From positions 20,192 to 84,191 of the forward strand of contig NZ_JBQCGW010000220.1 in NCBI RefSeq assembly GCF_051955275.1: DNA of 64,000 nucleotides. Direction: 5' to 3'. Numbering within the stretch: the stretch's first letter is position 1; each line of letters starts with the position of its first letter. Positions 32,418-40,256 of the stretch are shown piece by piece. This stretch comes from Pseudobacter sp051955275 (GTDB lineage Bacteria; Bacteroidota; Bacteroidia; Chitinophagales; Chitinophagaceae). The position numbers and the translations under genes were made by a program. The notes below the pieces were generated by a model. It was not told where the DNA came from. It worked only from the letters and a program-made list of their open reading frames with translations, and searched no databases.

Positions 32418-32954
32418 ATGAGCATAATCCGTGTACACGATAAATCATTCGAGCCATACCTGACTGCTGACGTGATCAAAAACCGCATCAGAGAAATTGC
32501 AGGGTCCCTCAACAAGGATTATGCAGGTAAAAGACCGGTAGTGATCGCTATCCTGAATGGCAGTTTCATCTTTGCTGCCGATCTTTTCAAGGAGCTTACT
32601 GTTGAAGTGGAAGTCTGTTTCATCAAGCTGGCTTCGTATAAGGGTACCCGTTCTACCGGACAGGTGATCACGGCCATCGGACTGGACACCGATATTTTCG
32701 GCAGGGATGTACTGATCATTGAAGACATAGTTGACACCGGTAAAACCCTCAGTGAATTCCTGCCCCAGCTGGAGCACCAGCAACCTTCTTCCATGAAGAT
32801 CGTGGCATTGCTGCACAAGCCAGAAGCCACTGTTTTTCCGATCCCCATCGATTACCTTGGATTTGCTATTCCAAACAAGTTTGTAGTGGGCTATGGCCTT
32901 GATTATGACGGTTTGGGAAGAAATATTCCGGAGATCTACAAGCTGGCAGAGTAA
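32418..32954 (+). CDS. hpt: Hypoxanthine phosphoribosyltransferase
   Basis: This 178-residue purine-salvage enzyme makes IMP (and GMP) from hypoxanthine (or guanine) and PRPP. Visible motifs are VIAILNGSFIFAADLFKEL, LASYKGTRSTGQV and the PRPP loop VLIIEDIVDTGKTLSE, followed by the FVVGYGLDYDGLGRNIPEI hood. It starts eight bases after the glucosaminidase stop. Confidence 0.96.
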   Translation: MSIIRVHDKSFEPYLTADVIKNRIREIAGSLNKDYAGKRPVVIAILNGSFIFAADLFKELTVEVEVCFIKLASYKGTRSTGQVITAIGLDTDIFGRDVLIIEDIVDTGKTLSEFLPQLEHQQPSSMKIVALLHKPEATVFPIPIDYLGFAIPNKFVVGYGLDYDGLGRNIPEIYKLAE

Positions 32955-33020
32955 GATTACATCGCCCGTACACTTGCAAGTAACCAAAGTATATGGTATT
33001 TTTCAACCCAAAATCACACG

Positions 33021-34778
33021 TTGAGAATTGCTATTGCAATACTGCTGTTTACCCTGTTGTTTGCCACTGCTTCCGCCCAGTATTACCTGCGTGGCGAGAT
33101 CAGAGACGAGAAAGGAAATACTTTGTCCAACGCCAGGCTGAAATTGCAATCCAGCAATCTTACCTATTACTCCGGAAATAAAGGAGCTTTCGGCATCGTG
33201 AGCAATAAAGAATGCGACACGCTTTTTATTTCTCTCGATGGCTACCAGGAACTGGCCCTCAAGGTAGAGGCCGGCCGCTATCATACCATCTCTCTTAAAA
33301 TGCTGTATTCCGTTGCCAATCTGCAACGTAACAAACTGGTAAGCCTCACACGCGATCTGCAACCTGAGGATAGAAAAAAGCAGTTGTTCAGCGGAGAAAC
33401 CTACAGTGCCCTGGTGGAAAATGAATTTGTGATGGCGAGAAAATATCCTGAAACAGGGTTTGCTATTCATGCAGACCGTGCCGCATACAGTAATATCCGC
33501 CGCTTCCTGAACATGAATACAACAGTTCCGCCTGATGCGGTGCGCACGGAAGAACTGCTGAATTATTTCAATTATGATTCATCGCCGCTGGCGCGCGACA
33601 GTATCTTCGGTTTTCGGTCATACATCTCCGATTGCCCCTGGAATCCTCAACACCAGCTGCTATACCTGAATATCGCTTCCCGGAAGATCGACAGTGCTGA
33701 GATCCCTCCTTCCAACCTGGTATTCCTGGTGGATGTTTCCGGCTCCATGGATATGCCCAACAGGCTGCCACTTCTCAAATCATCTTTCAAATTGCTGGTA
33801 GATAATCTTCGTAATACAGATACGGTTTCGATAGTGGTGTATGGCAGTACTGTAGGTGTGTGGCTGACACCCACTTCAGGGGCAGATAAAGTGAAGATCA
33901 GAAAGTCTATCGAAGAGTTATATCCCGGTGGATCCACGCCTGGTGAATCAGGTATCATTACGGCTTACAGACTGGCAAGAAGCCAGTTCATCAAAGGAGG
34001 GAATAACCGCGTGATCCTTGCTACAGACGGGGATTTCAACGTAGGGCAAAGCAGTGAGGCAGAACTGGAAAAGTTGATTACGCAGCACCAGGAATCAGGC
34101 ATCTACCTTACCTGTCTTGGTGTAGGCATGGGCAATTACAAGGATTCAAAACTGGAAGTGCTGGCCAAAAAAGGAAATGGAAATTTTGCTTACCTGGATA
34201 ATGAACATGAGGCGGAGAAAGTGCTGGTGCGTGAGCTGACACAAACATTGTTCACAGTGGCGGATGACGCCTACCTCAATATCCGTTTCAATTCTTCCGT
34301 AGTGCGTCAATACAGGCTGCTGGGCTTTGATAACAAAGCAAAGGCGCTGGCTGATTCACTCAATGAAGTGGAAGGTGGGGAAGTAGGGCCGGGCCACTCG
34401 CTGCTGGTATTGTTTGAAATCGAAGGGGCCAGGGGAAATGGTGCGGAAGCATATCCTACTGACGAGCCTGTTGCCAGCCTGTCTATCAACTTCAGAAAAC
34501 CGGGGGAGTCACTACGTCGTATAACCGAATATAGTGTGGTGAGTGATTATACTGAGTTCAATGATTTACCGCGCTGCTACCGCTTTGCCACATCTGTGGC
34601 CATGTTTGCGGCTCTGCTGAAGCAATCAAAGTTCTCCAATCAGTATGGATGGAGTGATGTGATTGTGCTGGCGAATGATGCACATCGGAAAGGGGATTAT
34701 GTGCAGGAGGAGTTTATTACGATGGTGCAGAAAGCAAAGAAGATTTATGGGAAGATGAAGAAGCGGAAGAAGGAGTGA
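33021..34778 (+). CDS. Secreted VWA-domain protein
   Basis: This 585-residue exported protein starts with TTG at 33021, since no in-frame ATG precedes the clear signal peptide RIAIAILLFTLLFATASAQ. A short carboxypeptidase-regulatory-like beta domain (about residues 22-95) is followed by a von Willebrand N-terminal region (FLNMNTTVPPDAVRTEELLN) and a VWA domain (about 235-420) with an intact metal site: VFLVDVSGSMD, GGSTPGESGI and ILATDGDFNVG. The C-terminal DUF3520-like region follows. The architecture matches the YfbK family. The function in Bacteroidota is unknown; surface adhesion or complex assembly is plausible. Confidence 0.9.
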   Translation: MRIAIAILLFTLLFATASAQYYLRGEIRDEKGNTLSNARLKLQSSNLTYYSGNKGAFGIVSNKECDTLFISLDGYQELALKVEAGRYHTISLKMLYSVANLQRNKLVSLTRDLQPEDRKKQLFSGETYSALVENEFVMARKYPETGFAIHADRAAYSNIRRFLNMNTTVPPDAVRTEELLNYFNYDSSPLARDSIFGFRSYISDCPWNPQHQLLYLNIASRKIDSAEIPPSNLVFLVDVSGSMDMPNRLPLLKSSFKLLVDNLRNTDTVSIVVYGSTVGVWLTPTSGADKVKIRKSIEELYPGGSTPGESGIITAYRLARSQFIKGGNNRVILATDGDFNVGQSSEAELEKLITQHQESGIYLTCLGVGMGNYKDSKLEVLAKKGNGNFAYLDNEHEAEKVLVRELTQTLFTVADDAYLNIRFNSSVVRQYRLLGFDNKAKALADSLNEVEGGEVGPGHSLLVLFEIEGARGNGAEAYPTDEPVASLSINFRKPGESLRRITEYSVVSDYTEFNDLPRCYRFATSVAMFAALLKQSKFSNQYGWSDVIVLANDAHRKGDYVQEEFITMVQKAKKIYGKMKKRKKE

Positions 34779-34850
34779 GTGTATCCGTGCTTTCGAGAGT
34801 AGGTTTTCCGAAATACTAACAACAACCTGATAAAAATATTGAGTAAATGT

Positions 34851-34882
34851 AAAAAGGGAATTCAGATCGAATTCCCTTTTTT
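34851..34882. terminator. Bidirectional terminator between VWA gene and dnaJ
   Basis: AAAAAGGGAATTC (34851-34863) pairs perfectly with GAATTCCCTTTTT (34869-34881) around a five-base loop. It serves the convergent VWA and dnaJ genes. Confidence 0.9.
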
Positions 34883-34900
34883 AATAGAATGCTTTCTTCT

Positions 34901-36061
34901 CTAAGAGAACATCTCTCTCACTTTATCAAAGAAGTTCTTATCAGTTTTATCAGGCTGCGGCTGAAAATTGGGCGCATTGCTCAGTTTCTCCAGCATGGCT
35001 TTTTCTTCTGATGTGAGGTTTTGGGGAGTCCATACGTTCACATAGATCAGCTGATCGCCTTTTTCATAGCTGTTCACAGCGGGGAAGCCTTTGCCTTTGA
35101 GGCGGAAGATCTTACCGCTCTGTGTGCCTGCAGGGATCTTTATTTTAGCGCGGCCGTCGATGGTGGGTACCTCCACATTGGTGCCGAAGGCGGCATCGGG
35201 GAAGGAGATATGTAGTTCGTAAGCTACATTGAGCCCATCGCGGTGCAGTTCTTTGTGTTGTTCTTCTTCGATGAGGATGATGAGGTCGCCGGGGGCTCCG
35301 CCGCGTTCGCCGGCATTGCCTTTTCCGCCTACGCTGAGTTGCATGCCTTCACCCACACCGGCCGGGATATCGATGCTTACGGTCTCTTCGCCGTAGATCC
35401 TTCCCTCGCCCTTACAGCTGCCGCATTTGGCCGTGATCACATTGCCTTCGCCATTACAGGTAGGGCAGGTGGTAACGGTCTGCATCTGGCCCAGGAAGGT
35501 GTTGGTCACTTTGCGTACCTGGCCGCTTCCGCCGCAGGTGCCGCAGTTCTGAACGCTGTTTTTGTCTTTGGCGCCGCTGCCTGTGCAGGTGCTGCAGGTA
35601 ACGTATTTCTTTACCTTGATCTGTTTGTTTACTCCTTTGGCGATCTCTTCGTAGGTGAGCTTGAGTTTGATGCGCAGGTTGGAGCCACGTACACCGCGTG
35701 AGCGTTGTCCGCCTCTTCTGCCTCCACCTCCGCCGCCGCCGAAGAAATTGCCGAAGATATCATCTCCGAAAATATCTCCGAACTGGCTGAAGATATCATC
35801 CATGTTCTGGCCACCGCCACCAAAGCCGCGTCCGTTGCCGTTTACACCGGCATGGCCGAAGCGGTCGTACTGGGCCCGTTTATCCTGGTCGCTCAGGACT
35901 TCATAGGCTTCGGCAGCTTCTTTGAACTTCTCCTCGGCGGCTTTATCGCCGGGGTTCCTGTCTGGGTGATACTGCATCGCCACTTTCCGGTAGGCCTTCT
36001 TGATCTCATCCTGGGAAGACCCTTTGGCCACTCCCAGTATTTCGTAATAATCTCTTTTCAT
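34901..36061 (-). CDS. dnaJ: Chaperone protein DnaJ
   Basis: DnaJ is the 386-residue Hsp40 cochaperone that delivers substrates to DnaK and stimulates its ATPase. The J domain (residues 1-70) has MKRDYYEILGVAK and the YHPDRNPGDK HPD motif. A Gly-rich linker includes GGGGGGGRRGGQRSRG. Four zinc-finger CxxCxGxG repeats follow: CSTCTGSG, CGTCGGSG, CPTCNGEG and CGSCKGEG. The client-binding C-terminal domains complete the protein. grpE lies 17 bases upstream on the same strand. Confidence 0.98.
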   Translation of the reverse strand: MKRDYYEILGVAKGSSQDEIKKAYRKVAMQYHPDRNPGDKAAEEKFKEAAEAYEVLSDQDKRAQYDRFGHAGVNGNGRGFGGGGQNMDDIFSQFGDIFGDDIFGNFFGGGGGGGRRGGQRSRGVRGSNLRIKLKLTYEEIAKGVNKQIKVKKYVTCSTCTGSGAKDKNSVQNCGTCGGSGQVRKVTNTFLGQMQTVTTCPTCNGEGNVITAKCGSCKGEGRIYGEETVSIDIPAGVGEGMQLSVGGKGNAGERGGAPGDLIILIEEEQHKELHRDGLNVAYELHISFPDAAFGTNVEVPTIDGRAKIKIPAGTQSGKIFRLKGKGFPAVNSYEKGDQLIYVNVWTPQNLTSEEKAMLEKLSNAPNFQPQPDKTDKNFFDKVREMFS

Positions 36062-36078
36062 AGAAAACCAATGTGGTA

Positions 36079-36627
36079 TTATTTTCCTACAACCACTTTT
36101 GCAAACCGGATGATCTTATCATTCAGGTAGTAGCCTTTTGTTACTTCATCCACCACTTTGCCCTGGAGATCAGGGGTGGGAGCGGGAATTTCTGTAATGG
36201 CTTCGTGGAATTCGGGGTTAAATTCGGTTCCGACGGTCTGCATGACTTTTACGCCTTTTGCAGCCAGGGTATTGCGCAGTTTGGCAAATACCAGCTGAAC
36301 GCCTTCACGGATGGCGGGATTGAGCTCCGGGTTGTCCAGGGTCTTTTCTGCACGGTCGCAGTCGTCAAGCACATCCAGCAGGGACACGATCACATCTTTG
36401 CCGGCGGTCTGGATGAGTTCCAGTTTTTCCTTGGCCGTTCTTCTTCTGAAATTGTCGAATTCGGCAGCCTGGCGGATGTATTTGTCTTTCAGTTCCGCCA
36501 CTTCCTGGCGCAGTTTTTCCGCTTCGGCATCATTGCCGCCGGGGTTATCCTGTATGTCCTCTGTGTTGAGGTCCAGATTGCTGGCATCCTGGCCGTTATC
36601 GTCCAAAATCGGATCTTTTTCTGTCAT
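36079..36627 (-). CDS. grpE: Nucleotide exchange factor GrpE
   Basis: GrpE is the nucleotide exchange factor for DnaK, 182 residues from ATG 36627 (MTEKDPILDDNGQDA). It has an acidic disordered N-terminus, a long helix (AEKLRQEVAELKDKYIRQAA, EFDNFRRRTAKEKLEL) and the C-terminal beta domain (FNPEFHEAITEI, VVDEVTKGYYLNDKIIRFAK, VVVGK). A longer frame to 36759 lacks GrpE similarity and is not used. It forms a two-gene unit with dnaJ; dnaK is not in the window. Confidence 0.96.
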   Translation of the reverse strand: MTEKDPILDDNGQDASNLDLNTEDIQDNPGGNDAEAEKLRQEVAELKDKYIRQAAEFDNFRRRTAKEKLELIQTAGKDVIVSLLDVLDDCDRAEKTLDNPELNPAIREGVQLVFAKLRNTLAAKGVKVMQTVGTEFNPEFHEAITEIPAPTPDLQGKVVDEVTKGYYLNDKIIRFAKVVVGK

Positions 36628-36832
36628 AGCTTTCCTGTTTTTAAATGCCTTTTTGCTGTAAAAATGGCCGGTAAGATCGGGGTATGTACTGCTCAGGCGT
36701 TTCTGAAGCGCCAAAGCGGTAAAAATACGCGAATTTATCGGCAATGCTATTGTGGGCAATTACTTTGCCAGTGCCGGAAACAGGCCAAATTGTCTTTATT
36801 CAGGAGCCTGGGCTGACCATACTTCCGGCAAA

Positions 36833-36857
36833 GAAAAACCCCCGCCAGGCGGGGGTT
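36833..36857 (-). terminator. Terminator after atpC
   Basis: AACCCCCGCC (36837-36846) pairs with GGCGGGGGTT (36848-36857). On the minus strand the hairpin is followed by TTTCTTTG, giving a U-rich tail. It is 40 bases after the atpC stop. Confidence 0.8.
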
Positions 36858-36897
36858 CTGAATGTTCTATCTGAACCGGTGTGATCCGGTATTGCGC

Positions 36898-37158
36898 TTA
36901 TTTGGCTGATTCTTCAGCGCCTTCCACCAGAACGGTAACCTTGTTGTTCAGTACTTCCACAAATCCGCCCTGGATATCATAAAAGACAACATGGTTGTTT
37001 TTGTCTTTCAGCACCTTCATCTTTCCGGCCTTGAGGGCAGAAACGAGGGGGGCGTGTTTGTCGAGCACTTCAAACAATCCGCTGATGCCGGGCAGTTGTA
37101 CGCCGTATACATCTCCGCTGAAAAGTTTGCGCTCGGGTGTTAATATTTCTAAGTTCAT
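36898..37158 (-). CDS. atpC: ATP synthase epsilon subunit (N-terminal domain only)
   Basis: This 86-residue central-stalk subunit of F1-ATPase begins MNLEILTPERKLFSGDVYGV, followed by LPGISGLFEVLDKHAPLVSA, which matches the epsilon beta-sandwich. The protein stops after this domain and lacks the C-terminal two-helix inhibitory arm of many bacteria. This short form is usual in Bacteroidota. It lies 24 bases downstream of atpD. Confidence 0.95.
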   Translation of the reverse strand: MNLEILTPERKLFSGDVYGVQLPGISGLFEVLDKHAPLVSALKAGKMKVLKDKNNHVVFYDIQGGFVEVLNNKVTVLVEGAEESAK

Positions 37159-37182
37159 AATTGATTAGAATGTTTTGACAAA

Positions 37183-38682
37183 TTAACCTTTAGCCTGAGC
37201 CAACAGCTTCTTACCTTTCTCGATAGCATCATCGATGGTACCTACCAGGTTGAAGGCTGCTTCAGGATAATCGTCTACTTCACCGTCCATGATCATGTTG
37301 AAACCACGGATAGTTTCTTCGATGGGAACCAGTACACCTTTCAGACCGGTGAACTGCTCTGCCACGTGGAAGGGCTGAGACAGGAAACGCTGTACTTTAC
37401 GGGCGCGTGATACGGTTTGTTTGTCTTCGTCGCTCAACTCATCCAGACCGAGGATGGCGATGATATCCTGCAGTTCTTTATAACGCTGGAGGATCAGTTT
37501 TACACGGTCAGCACATTTGTAGTGTGCTTCGCCAACGATCTGAACGGTAAGGATACGGCTGGTAGAATCCAGCGGGTCAACCGCAGGGTAGATACCAAGG
37601 TCAGCGATCTTACGGCTCAATACGGTAGTGGCGTCAAGGTGAGCGAAGGTAGTTGCAGGAGCAGGGTCAGTCAGGTCATCCGCAGGTACGTAAACCGCCT
37701 GTACGGAAGTGATTGAACCATTCTTGGTAGAAGTGATACGTTCCTGCATCAGACCCATCTCTGTAGCGAGTGTGGGCTGATAACCTACCGCTGAAGGCAT
37801 ACGGCCAAGCAGGGCCGATACTTCGGAACCAGCCTGTGTGAAACGGAAGATATTGTCAACGAAGAAGAGGATATCACGGCCTTTACCTTGTCCGTCTCCA
37901 TCACGATAATACTCGGCGATGGTCAGACCGGAGAGGGCAACACGGGCACGTGCACCAGGAGGCTCGTTCATTTGTCCGAATACGAAAGTAGCTTTAGAAT
38001 CAGCCAGTTCTTTCATATCCACTTTGCTGAGGTCCCAGCCACCTTCTTCCATGCTATGCTGGAATTCTTTACCGTACTTCATGATACCAGCTTCGATCAT
38101 CTCACGCATCAGGTCATTACCTTCACGTGTTCTTTCACCTACACCGGCAAATACAGACACACCGGAGTATGCTTTTGCGATGTTGTTGATCAGCTCCTGG
38201 ATCAATACGGTTTTACCTACACCGGCACCACCGAAGAGACCGATCTTACCACCTTTTGCATATGGCTCGATGAGGTCAATTACTTTGATACCAGTGAACA
38301 GAACTTCTGTAGCGGTAGAGAGGTTCTCAAACGCAGGTGGTTTAGCGTGAATAGGGCGGCCACCTTGTTTGGATACTGCAGGCAATCCGTCGATAGGGTC
38401 TCCGGTTACGTTGAAAAGGCGGCCTTTGATAGCTTCACCGGAAGGCATGGTGATAGCGGCGCCGGTGTCAACTACTTCCAGTCCGCGAACCAGACCTTCA
38501 GTACCGTCCATAGCGATACAGCGTACGCTGTCCTCACCAAGGTGCTGTTGAGCTTCCAGAACCAGAATTTCACCATTTTGTTTTTTCAGTTCAAGTGCGT
38601 TATAGATTTCCGGGAGTTTGCCGTCAAACTGCACATCCACTACCGCGCCGATGATCTGCTTGATCTTTCCAACGTTTGCCAT
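37183..38682 (-). CDS. atpD: ATP synthase beta subunit
   Basis: This is the 499-residue catalytic subunit of F1-ATPase. The Walker A GGAGVGKTVLIQELI, catalytic-Glu region GVGERTREGNDL, Walker B RDILFFVDNIFRFTQAGSEV and ALLGRMPSAVGYQPTLATEM are intact. The atpD-atpC pair is separate from the other ATP synthase genes, a common arrangement in Bacteroidota. A TACCTTTG -7 box lies 34 bases upstream on the minus strand. Confidence 0.99.
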   Translation of the reverse strand: MANVGKIKQIIGAVVDVQFDGKLPEIYNALELKKQNGEILVLEAQQHLGEDSVRCIAMDGTEGLVRGLEVVDTGAAITMPSGEAIKGRLFNVTGDPIDGLPAVSKQGGRPIHAKPPAFENLSTATEVLFTGIKVIDLIEPYAKGGKIGLFGGAGVGKTVLIQELINNIAKAYSGVSVFAGVGERTREGNDLMREMIEAGIMKYGKEFQHSMEEGGWDLSKVDMKELADSKATFVFGQMNEPPGARARVALSGLTIAEYYRDGDGQGKGRDILFFVDNIFRFTQAGSEVSALLGRMPSAVGYQPTLATEMGLMQERITSTKNGSITSVQAVYVPADDLTDPAPATTFAHLDATTVLSRKIADLGIYPAVDPLDSTSRILTVQIVGEAHYKCADRVKLILQRYKELQDIIAILGLDELSDEDKQTVSRARKVQRFLSQPFHVAEQFTGLKGVLVPIEETIRGFNMIMDGEVDDYPEAAFNLVGTIDDAIEKGKKLLAQAKG

Positions 38683-38716
38683 ATAAGATGTTTAAGAGAG
38701 CGTTTTAATTTGGCCG

Positions 38717-38724
38717 CAAAGGTA
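38717..38724 (-). promoter_or_regulatory. -7 box TACCTTTG upstream of atpD
   Basis: On the minus strand TACCTTTG matches TAnnTTTG and lies 34 bases before the atpD ATG. No clear -33 partner was found. Confidence 0.4.
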
Positions 38725-38956
38725 AGGGCTGGAGCACGAAATATAAAATAAGAAGCAGGAAATATATGGGGATTGGGAAGGAATTACGGGCGGATGGGGG
38801 ATAACAGGCAGAGAAATGAGCATAATTCTCATATTATAAACGAATTATATGATGTGTTGGTCTTTATTTTGTATGGTGATAGGGGTAAAAAGAAATTTAC
38901 GCTTTTCATTTTTTTTGTACCCTTGTACATTGTAACGGCTTGTTTAATAAGAATTG

Positions 38957-40120
38957 ATGCAACTGATAGAAGTCAACGATCCTGCTACCGCTGCCGCGTT
39001 CATTCAGGTCAATGTGGAGATCAATAAACATGACCAGGGCTACATCCGCCCGCTCGATAAGGATGTGGAGGAGGTCTTCGACCCCAGCCTCAACAAGGCT
39101 TTCGGCTTCGGGGAAGTGACCAGGTGGATACTGAAAGATGAGGAAGACAGGCTCATTGGCCGCATCGCGGCCTTCGTAAATACCAGGTACCATAATAAAG
39201 ATGACGATGGCCCCGTGGGTGGCATCGGTTTCTTCGACTGCATCAACAGCCAGGAAGCCGCCGATATGCTGTTTGATGTAGCCCGCCACTGGCTCCTGCA
39301 AAGAGGCATGGAAGCCATGGACGGCCCGATTAATTTCGGGGAGCGCGACCGCTGGTGGGGGCTGCTGGTGAACGGTTTCAATGAGCCGCTCTACTGTATG
39401 AATTATAATCAGCCTTATTATAAAGATCTCTTCGAGTATTACGGCTTCCGCCCTTTCTATAATCAGCTCTGCTTTGGAATGAGCATCCATGGCCCCTTCC
39501 ATAAGAAACTCTGGAACCGCCACGCCGCCATTGCCAAAGATCCCAGTTATAAAATGGCCACCATCGATAAAAACCAGCTGGAAAAATATGCGGCAGACTT
39601 TTCCTTCGTGTACAACAAAGCCTGGGCAGTCCACGAAGGACAGAAAGAGCTTACCGCTCAGCAGGTGCTACTGCTTTTGGAAAAAATGAAACCGGTTTTG
39701 GATGAAAGGATCGCCTGGTTCGTATATCATAATGATAAGCCCGTTTCCATCTTCATCAACCTGCCCGACCTCAACCAGTGGTTCAAATTCCTGAACGGAC
39801 AATTCAACTGGTGGAACAAACTGAAATTACTCTGGCTGATGAAAAAGCATCCGAGCCGGAAAATGGTGGGGCTGGTTTTCGGAGTTATCCCGGAATACCA
39901 GGGCCTGGGACTGGATGCTTACATGATCATCGAGGCAGGTATTTCGCTTAAGCAGTATGGTTATGAAGATTATGAAATGCAGTGGATCGGAGATTTCAAT
40001 CCTAAAATGATCAATGTTGCCAGGAGAATGGGAGAGACCTGGCCGAGCAGAACGCTTACCACTTACCGTTACCTGTTCGACAGAACGAGGGAGTTCAAGT
40101 CACACCCGGTATTACAGTGA
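38957..40120 (+). CDS. GNAT-superfamily-like protein of unknown function
   Basis: This 387-residue cytoplasmic protein (MQLIEVNDPATAAAFIQVNV) is related to YghO-like hypothetical proteins. The middle part has GGIGFFDCINSQEAADMLFD and MDGPINFGERDRWWGLLVNG, and the last third looks like an acyl-CoA N-acyltransferase fold (IPEYQGLGLDAYMIIEAGIS, then EMQWIGDFNPKMINVARRM). An acyltransferase function is therefore likely, but the substrate is unknown. The ATG at 38957 is preferred over the TTG three bases earlier. It is monocistronic with its own terminator. Confidence 0.75.
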   Translation: MQLIEVNDPATAAAFIQVNVEINKHDQGYIRPLDKDVEEVFDPSLNKAFGFGEVTRWILKDEEDRLIGRIAAFVNTRYHNKDDDGPVGGIGFFDCINSQEAADMLFDVARHWLLQRGMEAMDGPINFGERDRWWGLLVNGFNEPLYCMNYNQPYYKDLFEYYGFRPFYNQLCFGMSIHGPFHKKLWNRHAAIAKDPSYKMATIDKNQLEKYAADFSFVYNKAWAVHEGQKELTAQQVLLLLEKMKPVLDERIAWFVYHNDKPVSIFINLPDLNQWFKFLNGQFNWWNKLKLLWLMKKHPSRKMVGLVFGVIPEYQGLGLDAYMIIEAGISLKQYGYEDYEMQWIGDFNPKMINVARRMGETWPSRTLTTYRYLFDRTREFKSHPVLQ

Positions 40121-40145
40121 TACTAACACGAAAACTCTTGAAAAG

Positions 40146-40164
40146 CCCGCCTCTGGCGGGTTTT
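40146..40164 (+). terminator. Terminator after GNAT-like gene
   Basis: CCCGCC (40146-40151) pairs with GGCGGG (40155-40160) around a TCT loop, followed by TTTTG. It is 25 bases after the stop. Confidence 0.75.
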
Positions 40165-40189
40165 GTTGTTACATTGAGGGCGAGGACAA

Positions 40190-40223
40190 AAAAAGAGGGT
40201 GCAGCCTTGGCGGGTGCACCCTC
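40190..40223 (-). terminator. Terminator after esterase-PKD gene
   Basis: On the minus strand GAGGGTGCA pairs with TGCACCCTC (40215-40223 with 40195-40203), and a run of seven T follows (complement of 40188-40194). It ends the 40257-43178 gene. Confidence 0.85.
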
Positions 40224-40256
40224 GTGATCTTTTACAGGATATCCGGAAAGATAATG

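Noticed and set aside
35243..35701. 152-codon plus-strand frame opposite dnaJ
   Set aside because: It is antisense to the zinc-finger and Gly-rich region of an unambiguous dnaJ and has a biased Ala/Gly/Val composition.
37888..38751. 287-codon plus-strand frame opposite atpD
   Set aside because: It is antisense to the highly conserved atpD; the length reflects strong codon bias of atpD, not a second gene.
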